Below the pieces are notes generated by a model that saw nothing but the letters and a program-made list of their open reading frames with translations, did not search any database and was not told the DNA's origin. Positions 17,764-25,797 of a stretch of DNA of 36,886 bases are shown piece after piece. A program made the translations under genes and the position numbers. The stretch is from an uncultured Clostridia bacterium (GTDB lineage Bacteria; Bacillota; Clostridia; TANB77; CAG-508). Position 1 is the first letter of the stretch, and each line of letters opens with the position of its first letter. Location: positions 1 through 36,886 of the forward strand of contig CALXCJ010000010.1 in the NCBI GenBank assembly GCA_944386775.1, written 5' to 3'.

Positions 17764-17809
17764 ATACTTACAAAATAAACATTTATAATTTTGAAAGGAA
17801 ATGATAAAA

Positions 17810-18919
17810 ATGAGAAGATATTTATTTACATCAGAAAGTGTAACAGAAGGGCATCCTGATAAATTATGTGATTATATTTCTGATAGCATATTAGACGAAT
17901 GTTTAAAACAAGATGAAAACTCAAAAGTTGCTATAGAAACTTTTGCAAGTCATAAAACAATTACAATTGCAGGACAAATCACCTCAAATGCTAAAATAGA
18001 TATAGAAAAAATAACAAGAGAAAAAATAAAAGAAATAGGTTATGATAATGAAAAAACAGACTTAGATTATAGGACATGCAATATAAATATTGATATTATA
18101 AAACAAAGTCCAGATATTGCAATGGGTGTAGATACAGGAGGAGCAGGAGACCAAGGAATAATGTTTGGATATGCAAGTAATGAAACAGAAAACTATATGC
18201 CTTATGCAATAAATATGGCACATAAATTATCAAAAAAATTAACAGAAGTACGAAAAAATAAAACTATTCCATTTCTAAGACCAGATGGAAAAACCCAAGT
18301 AACAGTAGAATATGAAGATAATATACCAAAAAGAATAGATACAATATTAATTTCAAGCCAACATTTAGAAAATGTTACAATAGAAGAACTAAAACTAGCA
18401 ATAAAAAATAAAGTAATTTATGAAGTAGTACCAAAAAATATGATTGATGAAAAAACAAAAATATATATAAACCCAACTGGAAGATTTGTAATAGGAGGAA
18501 TCTTAGGAGATACAGGTCTTACAGGTAGAAAAATAATAGTAGATACATATGGTGGAATTGCAAGACATGGGGGAGGAGCATTTTCAGGAAAAGATCCAAG
18601 TAAAGTTGATAGATCTGCAGCATATATGCTTCGCCATATTGCAAAAAATATAGTTGCAAATAAATATGCAGATAAATGTGAAATACAATTATCATATGCA
18701 ATAGGCTTAAAAGAACCATTATCCATTTTTGTAAATACCTTAGGTACAGGAAAAATTAAAGATGAAGAAATTGAAAAATTAATTTTAGACAAATTTGATT
18801 TAACACCAGAAGGAATAATAAACTACTTAAATTTAAGAAAACCAATATATGCTCAAACTACAAATTATGGACACTTCGGAAAAGATAATTTGCCTTGGGA
18901 GAAAATTATAGAATTGTAA
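17810..18919 (+). CDS. metK: S-adenosylmethionine synthetase
   Basis: 369 residues from the chosen start, somewhat shorter than the usual 380-400. It makes SAM from methionine and ATP in the cytosol. The opening [20 protein letters not shown] and the phosphate loop [19 protein letters not shown] (P-loop-like GGAFSGKD) are hallmarks, as is [10 protein letters not shown] with its catalytic aspartate; the gene ends [22 protein letters not shown] at 17794-17799 supports the ATG at 17810; the ATG at 17801 lies too close to it. It supplies SAM for the divergent radical SAM enzyme, among many others. Confidence 0.96.
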   Translation: MRRYLFTSESVTEGHPDKLCDYISDSILDECLKQDENSKVAIETFASHKTITIAGQITSNAKIDIEKITREKIKEIGYDNEKTDLDYRTCNINIDIIKQSPDIAMGVDTGGAGDQGIMFGYASNETENYMPYAINMAHKLSKKLTEVRKNKTIPFLRPDGKTQVTVEYEDNIPKRIDTILISSQHLENVTIEELKLAIKNKVIYEVVPKNMIDEKTKIYINPTGRFVIGGILGDTGLTGRKIIVDTYGGIARHGGGAFSGKDPSKVDRSAAYMLRHIAKNIVANKYADKCEIQLSYAIGLKEPLSIFVNTLGTGKIKDEEIEKLILDKFDLTPEGIINYLNLRKPIYAQTTNYGHFGKDNLPWEKIIEL

Positions 18920-18953
18920 CAAACTATTTAAAAGCTTATTATATAAAATCAAA

Positions 18954-18994
18954 AAAAGTTTACTATATAAAATCAAAATATATAGTAGACTTTT
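18954..18994 (+). terminator. metK terminator
   Basis: A 16-bp stem, AAAAGTTTACTATATA with TATATAGTAGACTTTT (one G-U pair), ending in a T run. The segment ACTATATAAAATCAAAA is itself a near repeat of the sequence just before. Confidence 0.85.
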
Positions 18995-19043
18995 TAATTT
19001 AATTATGTTAAACTAAAACCGTAATAGGAAGTAAAGGATGTGT

Positions 19044-20050
19044 ATGAAAAATAAATAAGAAAAACAAAAGGCATCGCAAAAAGAAATTCTCTAGAGAAAA
19101 ATATATAAAAAAAGTAAAAAAATATTTATATAATGAAAGTATATTTATACTATTTTGTATAATATTTTTGATTTTAATATCTATAGTTTTTAAAGTTGTA
19201 AGCAGTATAAACACACAAAATTTAGCAAACAAAAATGTAGAAAATGATGAAATAACAATAGAAACTTCTAAAAAGCAAAATAGCCAATAAAATGAAAATG
19301 AACTAAATAAAGAAAACAGCAATGAAAACAATGAAGATGAAATAAATCAAAAAAATAGTAGAGAAGATAATATAGATGATATAAACAATGAAAAAACAGA
19401 TAACAAAAATAATAATACAAATAAAGAAAAAGAAATAAATAGTAGCCTATCAGATTGGGAATTAATTCTAGTAAATAAAAATAATAAGATTCCTGAAAAC
19501 TATGAAATAGAATTAACTCAAATACAATATTCTCATTATGTAGATAGCAGAATAGCAGAAAGCTTAGAAAAAATGCTATCTGATGCAAAAAGTTTAAACT
19601 TAGATCCAATAATCTGCTCAAGTTATAGGACTAAAGAAAAACAAGAATATTTATTTTACAATAAAGTAGATGAATATATAAAAAATGGCAACTCATATGA
19701 AAAAGCATATGACTTAGCATCATACTGGGTAGCAATCCCGGGTACTGGAGAACATCAAACAGGGCTTGCAGTTGATATTGTTTCTGAAGAATATCAAATA
19801 TTAGATAAAAAGCAAGAAGAAACACGGACTTCAGCAATGGCTTATGGAAAATTCTTATAAGTATGGCTTTATATTAAGATATCCAACTGAAAAGAAAAAT
19901 TTAACCATGATTGAATATGAACCGTGGCATTATAGATATGTTGGAATAGAAAATGCAACATTTATGAAGGAAAAAGGATACTGTTTAGAAGAATATATAG
20001 AATACTTGAAACAATTTGAAGATACTTATAATGGTAAAGATTTGGTATAA
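19044..20050 (+). pseudogene. VanY-family D,D-carboxypeptidase, multiply damaged
   Basis: The intact product would be a membrane-anchored M15B peptidase: a basic start, a TM helix (FILFCIIFLILISIVFKVV), a long Asn/Glu/Lys-rich linker, then the catalytic domain with zinc ligands in GEHQTGLAVDI (H, D) and EPWHYRY (H). Lesions: the ATG at 19044 runs into a stop after four codons unless one A of the five-A run 19047-19051 is removed; an in-frame TAA sits at 19288-19290 in the linker; and at the TT 19830-19831 one base must be removed to join ...ETRTQQWLMENSYKYGFI. Internal fragments could not give a working secreted enzyme. With the nonsense codon, true decay is likelier here than in the other frameshifted genes. 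Confidence 0.85.
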
Positions 20051-20161
20051 TTAAGATTTAAAAAATATAAAGATATTTAAATAAATAAATAAAAAAAATA
20101 AAGAAATTTAAATAAATATTTTAAAAGCATTTAACTTAATGTAATATAATATAATTTAGTC

Positions 20162-20198
20162 TAATTTAATGTATGTTTTAATAACATACATTAAATTA
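20162..20198. terminator. Perfect 16-bp hairpin
   Basis: TAATTTAATGTATGTT pairs exactly with AACATACATTAAATTA around a five-base loop. It lies between the vanY remnant and the antitoxin gene, in AT-rich sequence without a clear U tail. It may terminate or protect transcripts. Confidence 0.6.
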
Positions 20199-20272
20199 TA
20201 TATAAAAAATATCTACATTAGATTAAAAATTGGAAATTTGTACATAATATACTTAAAAGGAAGGTGATTATA

Positions 20273-20539
20273 TTGATACAAATAAAACCAATTGAGGATT
20301 TAAAAGAAAATTTTCAAGACATAGAAAAAAAGGCAGAAGAAGGAGAACGTATATATCTAACTAAAAATGGTTATGGACATATGATAATGATGAGTTTAGA
20401 TAGTTTTGAAAAAATAGTAAATCCTACAAATGTAAATCAAGAAGGTAATTTTTCACGTACTTTTATAATTAACAAAGATGATAATAATCAAAGTGAAAGA
20501 TTACATTTAAAAAAAGATACAATTGCTGAAGATGATTAA
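20273..20539 (+). CDS. Phd/YefM-type antitoxin, orphan
   Basis: 88 residues from a TTG start preceded by AGGAAGGTGAT. The pattern IKPIEDLKENFQDIEKKAEEGERIYLTKNGYGHMIMMSLDSFEK is the Phd/YefM dimer and DNA-binding fold: an edge strand, then a short turn after a Gly-rich residue, then the xMxxxSxxxY-like helix. No toxin frame of RelE, Doc or VapC type follows within the next several hundred bases; the next gene is a Spo0E-like protein. So the antitoxin is an orphan, perhaps with a regulatory role or left after loss of its toxin. Confidence 0.75.
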   Translation: MIQIKPIEDLKENFQDIEKKAEEGERIYLTKNGYGHMIMMSLDSFEKIVNPTNVNQEGNFSRTFIINKDDNNQSERLHLKKDTIAEDD

Positions 20540-20652
20540 ATAAATTAATAAGAAGAGATTTCTGATAAATCTAAAATTTTTATGTTACTACACTAATAAT
20601 ATTTTTGATTTATATTATTTAAAGTCACAATTTTTTTAAATAAAAGACAAAT

Positions 20653-20685
20653 TTCGACACACTTTTTAAAAAAATATGGTATAAT
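20653..20685 (+). promoter_or_regulatory. Spo0A box and extended -10 promoter of the spo0E-like gene
   Basis: TTCGACA at 20653-20659 is an exact match to the 0A box bound by Spo0A in Bacillus and Clostridia. The extended -10 TGGTATAAT (TATAAT at 20680-20685) follows 20 bases later. The box covers the -35 position, as in promoters that Spo0A activates or blocks directly. Confidence 0.6.
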
Positions 20686-20707
20686 ATCGCCATAGGATGG
20701 TGATGTT

Positions 20708-20929
20708 ATGGACGATTTTAAATTAACATTACTTATTATGAGAAATAAAAGTAGATTAGAAAGTCTAATAACAAAAGGGGCAAGCTATGAAAAAATACTA
20801 AAACAAAGCCAAAAATTGGACAAGTATATATCTATGAAAATGAAAAAACAAATGAAAAACGATGGTTACTTAGAAAAAGAGGGGAGAGAATTAGTAAAAG
20901 GCAAGTTTGCAGAATTAGAAAATGATTAA
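20708..20929 (+). CDS. Spo0E-family aspartyl-phosphate phosphatase
   Basis: 73 residues forming two helices. The family motif SQKLDKYI (SxxLDxxI/L; residues ~34-41) is present; its Ser-Leu-Asp core contacts the phosphorylated response regulator. Members take phosphate off Spo0A and delay sporulation. AGGATGGTG precedes the ATG. A palindromic terminator begins at the stop, so the gene is transcribed alone. A perfect 0A box in its promoter suggests a feedback loop with Spo0A. Confidence 0.85.
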   Translation: MDDFKLTLLIMRNKSRLESLITKGASYEKILKQSQKLDKYISMKMKKQMKNDGYLEKEGRELVKGKFAELEND

Positions 20930-20947
20930 AATTACAATTGTAATTTT
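20928..20947 (+). terminator. Palindrome at the end of the spo0E-like gene
   Basis: A 20-base perfect palindrome, AAAATTACAATTGTAATTTT, overlapping the stop region. Probably a terminator, although the T run is short. Confidence 0.5.
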
Positions 20948-20983
20948 AAGGTTTAAAAATTTAAAAGTTATAATTTATTTGTA

Positions 20984-21028
20984 AATAAACTCTTTTCATA
21001 ATTTATAAAGAAAGGAGTTTATTTATAT
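20984..21028 (+). other. Hairpin-bearing stretch before the peroxiredoxin gene
   Basis: TAAATAAACTC and GAGTTTATTTA are 11-base inverted repeats around an AAAGGAG-like motif. After it, a short frame from TTG ~21030 (LESISQYGEVVYIR) stops after 14 codons. It may be a relic or a leader; I see nothing firmer in 20948-21153. Confidence 0.35.
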
Positions 21029-21153
21029 ATTGGAAAGCATTTCACAATATGGAGAAGTTGTATACATCAGATAAAGAATAAGTAAAAAAGCATTTAAACT
21101 CTGTAACCAAAACACAAAAAGTCCATAAAATATAAAAGAAAGGAGAATATTTT

Positions 21154-21309
21154 ATGGATTATGAATTAATGATGAACGGAAACGTCAAAATAGGACAAAA
21201 AGCACCAGAATTTACAGCCATGACTACATTTGGAGAAATAAGTTTAAATGATTATAAAGGAAAGTGGCTAGTATTATTTTCACACCCTGGAGATTTTACC
21301 CCCGTATGA
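21154..21309 (+). pseudogene. Peroxiredoxin gene, 5' part, ended by the mobile element
   Basis: 51 residues and then [48 protein letters not shown] is the start of a 1-Cys/Prx6-like peroxiredoxin, with the active-site run PGDFTPV. The next codon should be Cys (TGT), but the junction turns TG+T into TGA. The rest of the gene starts at 31386. AGGAG lies in front of the ATG. Joining 21154-21308 to 31386-31929 gives an unbroken 232-codon peroxiredoxin, in which Cys52 is the peroxidatic residue. As it stands, no active enzyme can be made from here. Confidence 0.95.
21291..21308. repeat. attL core repeat
   Basis: AGATTTTACCCCCGTATG, identical to the right copy at 31368-31385. It encodes DFTPV plus two bases of the Cys codon of the peroxiredoxin active site. 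Confidence 0.92.
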
Positions 21310-21319
21310 GCTTACAATT

Positions 21320-21325
21320 TGGGGA
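21320..21325. other. Left-end half of the predicted attP arm
   Basis: TGGGGA lies 11 bases inside attL; TCCCCA (31355-31360) lies 7 bases inside attR. On the excised circle these would be inverted around the core with 18 bases to the midpoint on each side, and the AATTT/ACATTT-type flanks are similar. This is the kind of dyad serine recombinases recognise. Inferred. Confidence 0.4.
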
Positions 21326-21440
21326 AATATAAAAAAGCCTGATATTGCTTGATTTTTTAGTATCAATAAGTTAATCTAATTTTATATTTAAAGGGCACAG
21401 AATCGATTGTGGAGCAATTGGTTAGAAAGAAAAAGGGGTA

Positions 21441-21893
21441 TTGAAAGAATTTAAAGGAATATGGATACCATATGAAGTGTTAGTAGATAAGAATTTAAAT
21501 GATAAAGAAAAAACAATCTTTTCAATGATTTTATCTTTAAGTAAAGAAAACGATTGTATAATGTCTAATTCATATATAAGCAAGTTATTGAATATCTGTA
21601 ATGTACAAGCATCAAGAATTATTAATTCATTAAAGAAAAAAGGATATATAAATGTACAAATAATTTATAAGGAAAATTCAAAAGAAATTGCTTTTAGAAA
21701 AATTACACCTATTAATAGATACGTAAATATCTATAAACAAATTAATAAGAACTCTATTAACAGAGATGTTAAAGATATAATAAATAATAATAAAATATAT
21801 TATAATAAGTCAAAACATAAATTTGATAGAGACTATAGTGACTTTAACTGGAATAGTTTATATGCAAATAATTTATTTTTAGAAAAGACTTGA
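21441..21893 (+). CDS. Plasmid/phage-replication-type winged-helix protein
   Basis: 150 residues from a TTG start behind AAAAAGGGG. The first half (GIWIPYEVLVDKNLNDKEKTIFSMILSLSKENDCIMSNSYISKLLNICNVQASRIINSLKKKGYINVQI) reads as an HTH_36-type winged helix as found in replication initiators and DnaD-like phage proteins, with IxKLLNIxxxxxSRIINSLKKKGYI as the recognition region. The second half is basic, Asn/Lys/Tyr-rich and low in order. Being the first gene inside attL, it probably acts in replication or control of the element. Confidence 0.6.
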   Translation: MKEFKGIWIPYEVLVDKNLNDKEKTIFSMILSLSKENDCIMSNSYISKLLNICNVQASRIINSLKKKGYINVQIIYKENSKEIAFRKITPINRYVNIYKQINKNSINRDVKDIINNNKIYYNKSKHKFDRDYSDFNWNSLYANNLFLEKT

Positions 21894-21929
21894 ATAATAT
21901 TTAAACAGAGTTAACATCATAAACTAAAT

Positions 21930-22110
21930 AAAAGAAAAAATAAGCATAAAGTGAAAGGTTTATGCTTGTTTTCGCTTAAAAGTGGAGATGTACAAAAGTC
22001 GACTCCGTTTTTAAAGAGCACATTGCTAAAAGCCACGCTTTTAGGCAGGTATTGGGATTCGAGTAGACTCCCTGATCCTGCAAAAACTAAACTAGTTGTA
22101 AATGTCAAGA
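21930..22110. other. GC-richer stretch with spurious-looking frames on both strands
   Basis: The stretch between the HTH gene and the aminopeptidase holds ~100 bases with close to half G+C, far above the window. Overlapping 60-70-residue frames exist on both strands (a plus-strand one around GRYWDSSRLPDPAKT, a minus-strand one around LPKSVAFSNVLFKNGVDFC). A CTAAAAG/CTTTTAG hairpin sits in the middle. I recognise no product; it may be a repeat fragment from elsewhere. Confidence 0.35.
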
Positions 22111-22230
22111 ATTTGCCATTGACTTATTATTTCAATTATTTATTAAGCAATAAATAATTAAAATATAATATTTAAGAAAGTGTTGAGGAAAATATAAAAA
22201 AATGATATATTTATGAAAGAGGTGAAGATT

Positions 22231-23349
22231 ATGAAAGATTTAAGAATAGAAAAATTAGCTAGGAATTTATTAAATCATTCTATTAATTTACAAAAAGGAG
22301 AAAAGATATTAATAGAAATAATTGGAACAGATGCAATTCCTTTGGGAAAAGAATTAATAAAACAATCAGAAAACATTAATGCACTTCCATTTTTTAATAT
22401 AATAGATTATCAAATAATGAGAGAAATGCTAAAAAATGCAACAGAAGAACAGATACAAGTTTATGCAAAACATGATTTACAAAGAATGAATGATATGGAT
22501 GCATATATTGGAGTAAGAGCAAGTACAAATACAGCAGAATTAAATGGAATTTCAAAAAGAAAAATGGAATTATATAATAAATACTATACTTTGCCAGTGC
22601 ATTTTGAAGAAAGAGTAAAACATACAAAATGGTGTATTCTAAGATATCCAAATGCATCAATGGCACAAATGAGTAATATGAATACAGAAGAATTTGAAGA
22701 TTTCTATTTTAATGTTTGCACATTAGATTATGAAAAAATGTCAAAAGCTATGGATCCTTTAGTTAATTTAATGAATAAAACGAAAAAAGTTCATATAATA
22801 GGTAAAGGAACAGATTTAACATTTAGTATAGAAGGAATACCTGCTGAAAAATATATGGGAACATTTAATATACCTGATGGAGAAGTAGCAACAGCACCAG
22901 TAAAAACAAGTGTAAATGGGTATATAACTTATAATACAGAGACAAGATATAATGGTGTATTATTCAATAATATTAAATTTGAGTTTGAAAACGGAAAAAT
23001 AGTTAAGGCTACATCTAATAAGACAAAAGAACTTAATGAAATTCTAGATACAGACGATGGAAGCAGATATATTGGGGAGTTTGCTATTGGTTTAAATCCA
23101 TATATAGAAAAGCCGATAGGAGATACTTTGTTTGATGAGAAAATAAAAGGGAGTTTTCATTTTACTCCTGGAGATAGTTTAGAAGAAAGCGATAATGGTA
23201 ATCGATCTAGCATTCATTGGGATATAGTAAATATACAAACACCAGAATATGGTGGTGGAGAAATTTGGTTTGATGATGTATTAGTAAGGAAAGATGGGTT
23301 ATTTATTTTAGAAGAATTAAAACAATTAAACCCAGAAAATTTAATATAA
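22231..23349 (+). CDS. M29-family metalloaminopeptidase (AmpS/PepS-like, short form)
   Basis: 372 residues from the ATG at 22231, which has AGAGGTGA in front (an in-frame ATG at 22213 precedes the binding site). The order of probable metal ligands fits M29 peptidases: E218 in NIPDGEVATAP, E283 in GEFAIG, H310 in GSFHFTPGDS and H329/D331 in SSIHWDIV. It is shorter than the usual ~410. It would split single residues from peptide N-termini in the cytosol. It is cargo of the element, convergent with the XRE gene. A role in processing an imported peptide-like compound is possible but unproved. Confidence 0.85.
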   Translation: MKDLRIEKLARNLLNHSINLQKGEKILIEIIGTDAIPLGKELIKQSENINALPFFNIIDYQIMREMLKNATEEQIQVYAKHDLQRMNDMDAYIGVRASTNTAELNGISKRKMELYNKYYTLPVHFEERVKHTKWCILRYPNASMAQMSNMNTEEFEDFYFNVCTLDYEKMSKAMDPLVNLMNKTKKVHIIGKGTDLTFSIEGIPAEKYMGTFNIPDGEVATAPVKTSVNGYITYNTETRYNGVLFNNIKFEFENGKIVKATSNKTKELNEILDTDDGSRYIGEFAIGLNPYIEKPIGDTLFDEKIKGSFHFTPGDSLEESDNGNRSSIHWDIVNIQTPEYGGGEIWFDDVLVRKDGLFILEELKQLNPENLI

Positions 23350-23363
23350 TATAACAAAAGTAC

Positions 23364-23401
23364 AAATAGGAACTAATTGGAATATAATTTAGTTCCTATT
23401 T
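23364..23401. terminator. Bidirectional terminator between aminopeptidase and XRE genes
   Basis: A perfect 13-bp stem, AAATAGGAACTAA (23364-23376) with TTAGTTCCTATTT (23389-23401). It lies between converging genes. Confidence 0.88.
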
Positions 23402-23406
23402 ATTAA

Positions 23407-24147
23407 TTAAAAATCAAAAAAGAATTCATCATAATTTTTATTTTCTAAAATGTAAGCACCATCATAATATATTTTTTTGACATCTTCTTTAGAAAAAATT
23501 AATGCATCATCATATTTGTGAATGTCTTTTATTTCAGAACATGATATTATGATTTTTTTTACTATTGGGAGAGAATTAGGGGTAAGACCTAGGATTAATC
23601 CTTTACATACTTTTATATTGTCTGACCAAGGAATATTTATTACAATTTGAACTTTTTCAAGCATATTATTTTTATGTGAAGAATTATGCAATGTGAAATA
23701 GGCAGTGGTTCTACTAGCCTCAAAAACACCTTCATAGTAGTAGGCACAATGCTGATAAGTAGCAGTATCCTTTATTCCGTTGTAAAACTTACAATTATAC
23801 TGAGTGTCTGAAATAAATATGTCAATAATAGAAGTCATAAGTTTATTATTAGTATAATAATACATAAATAATTTATCAGTTTCAAAAGGATTAAATAATG
23901 ATTTAGAGTTGTGATTTTTTCCTTTTATAACTGGAAAGAAATTAGTTATAGGTATGTTTAGACAATTACACAATTCTAATAAAGTAATTGCATCTGGTAT
24001 AATTTGGTTATTTTCATATTTAGAAACTGTAGCTTTTGATTTATGAATATAATTACCAACTTCTAAGAGTGTCTTGTTTGTCAGTTTTCGATAATATTGT
24101 AATTTTTTACCAATATTAATATCTTCAATCTTATAAATAAATATCAC
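23407..24147 (-). CDS. XRE-family transcription regulator with an unknown C-terminal domain
   Basis: About 246 residues. The N-terminal HTH reads IGKKLQYYRKLTNKTLLEVGNYIHKSKATVSKYENNQIIPDAITLLELCNCLNI, clear XRE type. Residues ~85-246 form a mixed alpha/beta domain with several Cys and aromatic residues (TQYNCKFYNGIKDTATYQHCAYYYEG) that I do not recognise; it could bind a small ligand. The start is uncertain: a GTG at 24147 overlaps the binding site AGGTGAT and an alternative codon just downstream is plausible. It is transcribed divergently from the kinase-led operon and probably controls it, sensing the imported compound. Confidence 0.8.
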   Translation of the reverse strand: MIFIYKIEDINIGKKLQYYRKLTNKTLLEVGNYIHKSKATVSKYENNQIIPDAITLLELCNCLNIPITNFFPVIKGKNHNSKSLFNPFETDKLFMYYYTNNKLMTSIIDIFISDTQYNCKFYNGIKDTATYQHCAYYYEGVFEASRTTAYFTLHNSSHKNNMLEKVQIVINIPWSDNIKVCKGLILGLTPNSLPIVKKIIISCSEIKDIHKYDDALIFSKEDVKKIYYDGAYILENKNYDEFFFDF

Positions 24148-24207
24148 CTGTTTCTTATAAATATACTTTTAATAAAATATTTATTAAATATCACAAAATC
24201 TATATAT

Positions 24208-24236
24208 ATTTTACTACAATTTTTAGCAAAAATCAA
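24208..24236 (-). promoter_or_regulatory. Promoter of the XRE gene
   Basis: On the minus strand: TTGATT (24236-24231), 17-base spacer, TAAAAT (24213-24208). Confidence 0.7.
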
Positions 24237-24243
24237 CTAATAC

Positions 24244-24267
24244 GAAACTATCTATAAAGAAAGTTTC
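24244..24267. promoter_or_regulatory. Inverted repeat between divergent promoters, possible operator
   Basis: GAAACT (24244-24249) and AGTTTC (24262-24267) form a dyad located between the two opposed -35 hexamers (24236 and 24290). This is where a regulator would control both directions; the XRE protein is the candidate. The match is short, so the confidence is moderate. Confidence 0.45.
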
Positions 24268-24289
24268 ACGATAAGAAAATAATGCAAAT

Positions 24290-24318
24290 TTGACTTATTA
24301 AGTATATTTAAATAAAAT
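24290..24318 (+). promoter_or_regulatory. Promoter of the nucleotide-salvage/transport operon
   Basis: TTGACT at 24290-24295, 17-base spacer, TAAAAT at 24313-24318. A leader of ~135 bases follows before the kinase ATG at 24457; I see no known riboswitch in it. Confidence 0.72.
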
Positions 24319-24456
24319 TAAAACAATCCAATTAAATGGATTTATTGGGAAATATGGAAAAATTATATAGTTAAATAAAAAGATGTATAGTAACACTTTT
24401 ACAAAACTAAAAATGAAACATAAAAAATTGAATCTAGAAATAATTGAGGTGATTGA

Positions 24457-25179
24457 ATGGGATTATATACTATATTTGGGATAAATGGAATAGGCAAAGA
24501 TACTGTTGCGGAAGAGATAAGGAAAAAAAGACAAAATATAGAGGTAACAAGTCTGTCAAGACTATTAATGTTTATACTTGGAATATCAAAGTCTTATGAT
24601 GTACGAGAGAAGATTGATGAAGAACAGTACAAAGCACTAGAAGAAACTCCTCAAAGTACTATGAGAAGTATAGAGGAGAATGAATATAGACAATTATTAG
24701 AAAATTTAGCAAAAGGAGATATAGATGTTATATTTTTATCACATTTAATAACTGCTTTAAGATTAGGAAATAAGGTGGAATTTCTAGAAGATAGAAAAAC
24801 GCCAGATTGGTTTGTTGATATAAATGATAAACTAATTCAATTAGTAGCTCCAGCACAAATAGTTGCTGAACGTAGGCATAAAGACAAAACAAGAAGAAGA
24901 TGTTATGAGATTGACGAAATAATAAAACATCAAGAATTGTGTACAAAAGAATGGGAGAGAATAAAAAGAAAAGATTATTATACTGCTAAGAAAATGAGTG
25001 TAGTTGAAAATATAGACTTAAATCAAGCTGTACGTGAAGTTGAAAATATTATTTTTACAAGAAACAAAGGAAATAGAGCTAAATTTGTTCAAAGTTTAAG
25101 AGTTCAGGTAGGTTGTTGTGACAAAAAAATAAATAATGGATCAATCATAGAAAGGGGAGAAGAAGGAAATGAAAGATAA
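24457..25179 (+). CDS. P-loop nucleoside/nucleotide kinase-like protein
   Basis: 240 residues. Walker A is GINGIGKDT (residues 8-16), the form found in adenylate-kinase-like and AAA_17/33-type kinases. DIDVIFLSHLI (~88-98) could be the Walker B strand, and an arginine-rich lid RRHKDKTRRRCYE lies at 139-151. The last ~35 residues are basic with two adjacent Cys and no motif. GAGGTGAT precedes the ATG. It is the first gene of the cargo operon and overlaps the PRTase start by 11 bases. It probably phosphorylates the nucleotide made by the next enzyme; its substrate is unknown and the match to a known subfamily is weak by eye. Confidence 0.7.
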   Translation: MGLYTIFGINGIGKDTVAEEIRKKRQNIEVTSLSRLLMFILGISKSYDVREKIDEEQYKALEETPQSTMRSIEENEYRQLLENLAKGDIDVIFLSHLITALRLGNKVEFLEDRKTPDWFVDINDKLIQLVAPAQIVAERRHKDKTRRRCYEIDEIIKHQELCTKEWERIKRKDYYTAKKMSVVENIDLNQAVREVENIIFTRNKGNRAKFVQSLRVQVGCCDKKINNGSIIERGEEGNER

Positions 25180-25786
25180 AATTGCAGAAATATTAATAAA
25201 ATCAGGATGTTATGTAAATAGTAAGAAAACGGATGATAATCTTATAAAGACTCCTAATGGAGATAAAGTTAATGCTTATTTGTCTTGTCGATTGGCAATT
25301 AGTAATGCTAAAGCAAGAGAAGAAATTGAAAAAGGACTTACTAAATTAGTAGAAGAAAAATTTGATAGTAATATCATAATTGTGGGTATGGCAACGGCAG
25401 GAATAACATGGGCACATGCTATTGCTAAAAGTTTAAAATTACCAATGCTATATATAAGAAGTAGTGAAAAAACATATGGACTAAAGGGATTAATAGAAGG
25501 AAACTTAAAATATGCTTCTAGGAACGCAATAATTGTTGATGATGTTTTATATACAGGAAATACCATAAATAGAGGAATTGAAATACTAAGAAATGTTGGG
25601 ATTAATACTGTTGGAGTTGCGTGTATAGCAACATTAGGAAAAAAAGTAGCGGAAAATCTTGAAGATAAAAATATAGAAGTAGCAAATTTGACAAATTATA
25701 AAAATATTTTAAAAGAAGCTCTAGATAATAATATAGTAGATGAAAAAGAATATGAAAATTTGAAAAAAATTTATGAAGGAAAATAG
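25169..25786 (+). CDS. Orotate phosphoribosyltransferase-like PRTase
   Basis: 205 residues. The PRPP-binding loop is IIVDDVLYTGNT (121-132), with the two aspartates in place. GMATAGITWAHAIAKSLKLPMLYIRSSEKTYGLKGLIEG (73-111) is close to the OPRT core, GxATAGIPxAxxxAxxLxLPxxYVRxxxKxHGxxxxIEG. It joins a base to PRPP to give the nucleotide and pyrophosphate. It starts inside the kinase gene behind GAAGGA, so translation is coupled. Sitting in a mobile element next to a kinase, a Ham1-like enzyme and an importer, it is unlikely to serve ordinary pyrimidine synthesis. The substrate is probably a base or base analogue. Confidence 0.85.
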   Translation: MKDKIAEILIKSGCYVNSKKTDDNLIKTPNGDKVNAYLSCRLAISNAKAREEIEKGLTKLVEEKFDSNIIIVGMATAGITWAHAIAKSLKLPMLYIRSSEKTYGLKGLIEGNLKYASRNAIIVDDVLYTGNTINRGIEILRNVGINTVGVACIATLGKKVAENLEDKNIEVANLTNYKNILKEALDNNIVDEKEYENLKKIYEGK

Positions 25787-25797
25787 GAGGAGAAAAA

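Noticed and set aside
17764..17809. SAM riboswitch before metK
   Set aside because: The leader is only ~46 bases and shows none of the S-box core.
20273..20929. Phd antitoxin and the next small gene as a toxin-antitoxin pair
   Set aside because: The second gene has the SxxLDxxI Spo0E motif, its own promoter and a 168-base gap, so it is not a toxin partner.
22010..22090. GC-richer stretch with GGGATTCGAG, resembling part of a tRNA T-arm on the reverse strand
   Set aside because: No acceptor stem, D-arm or anticodon arm can be drawn around it, and no CCA-type end is placed correctly.
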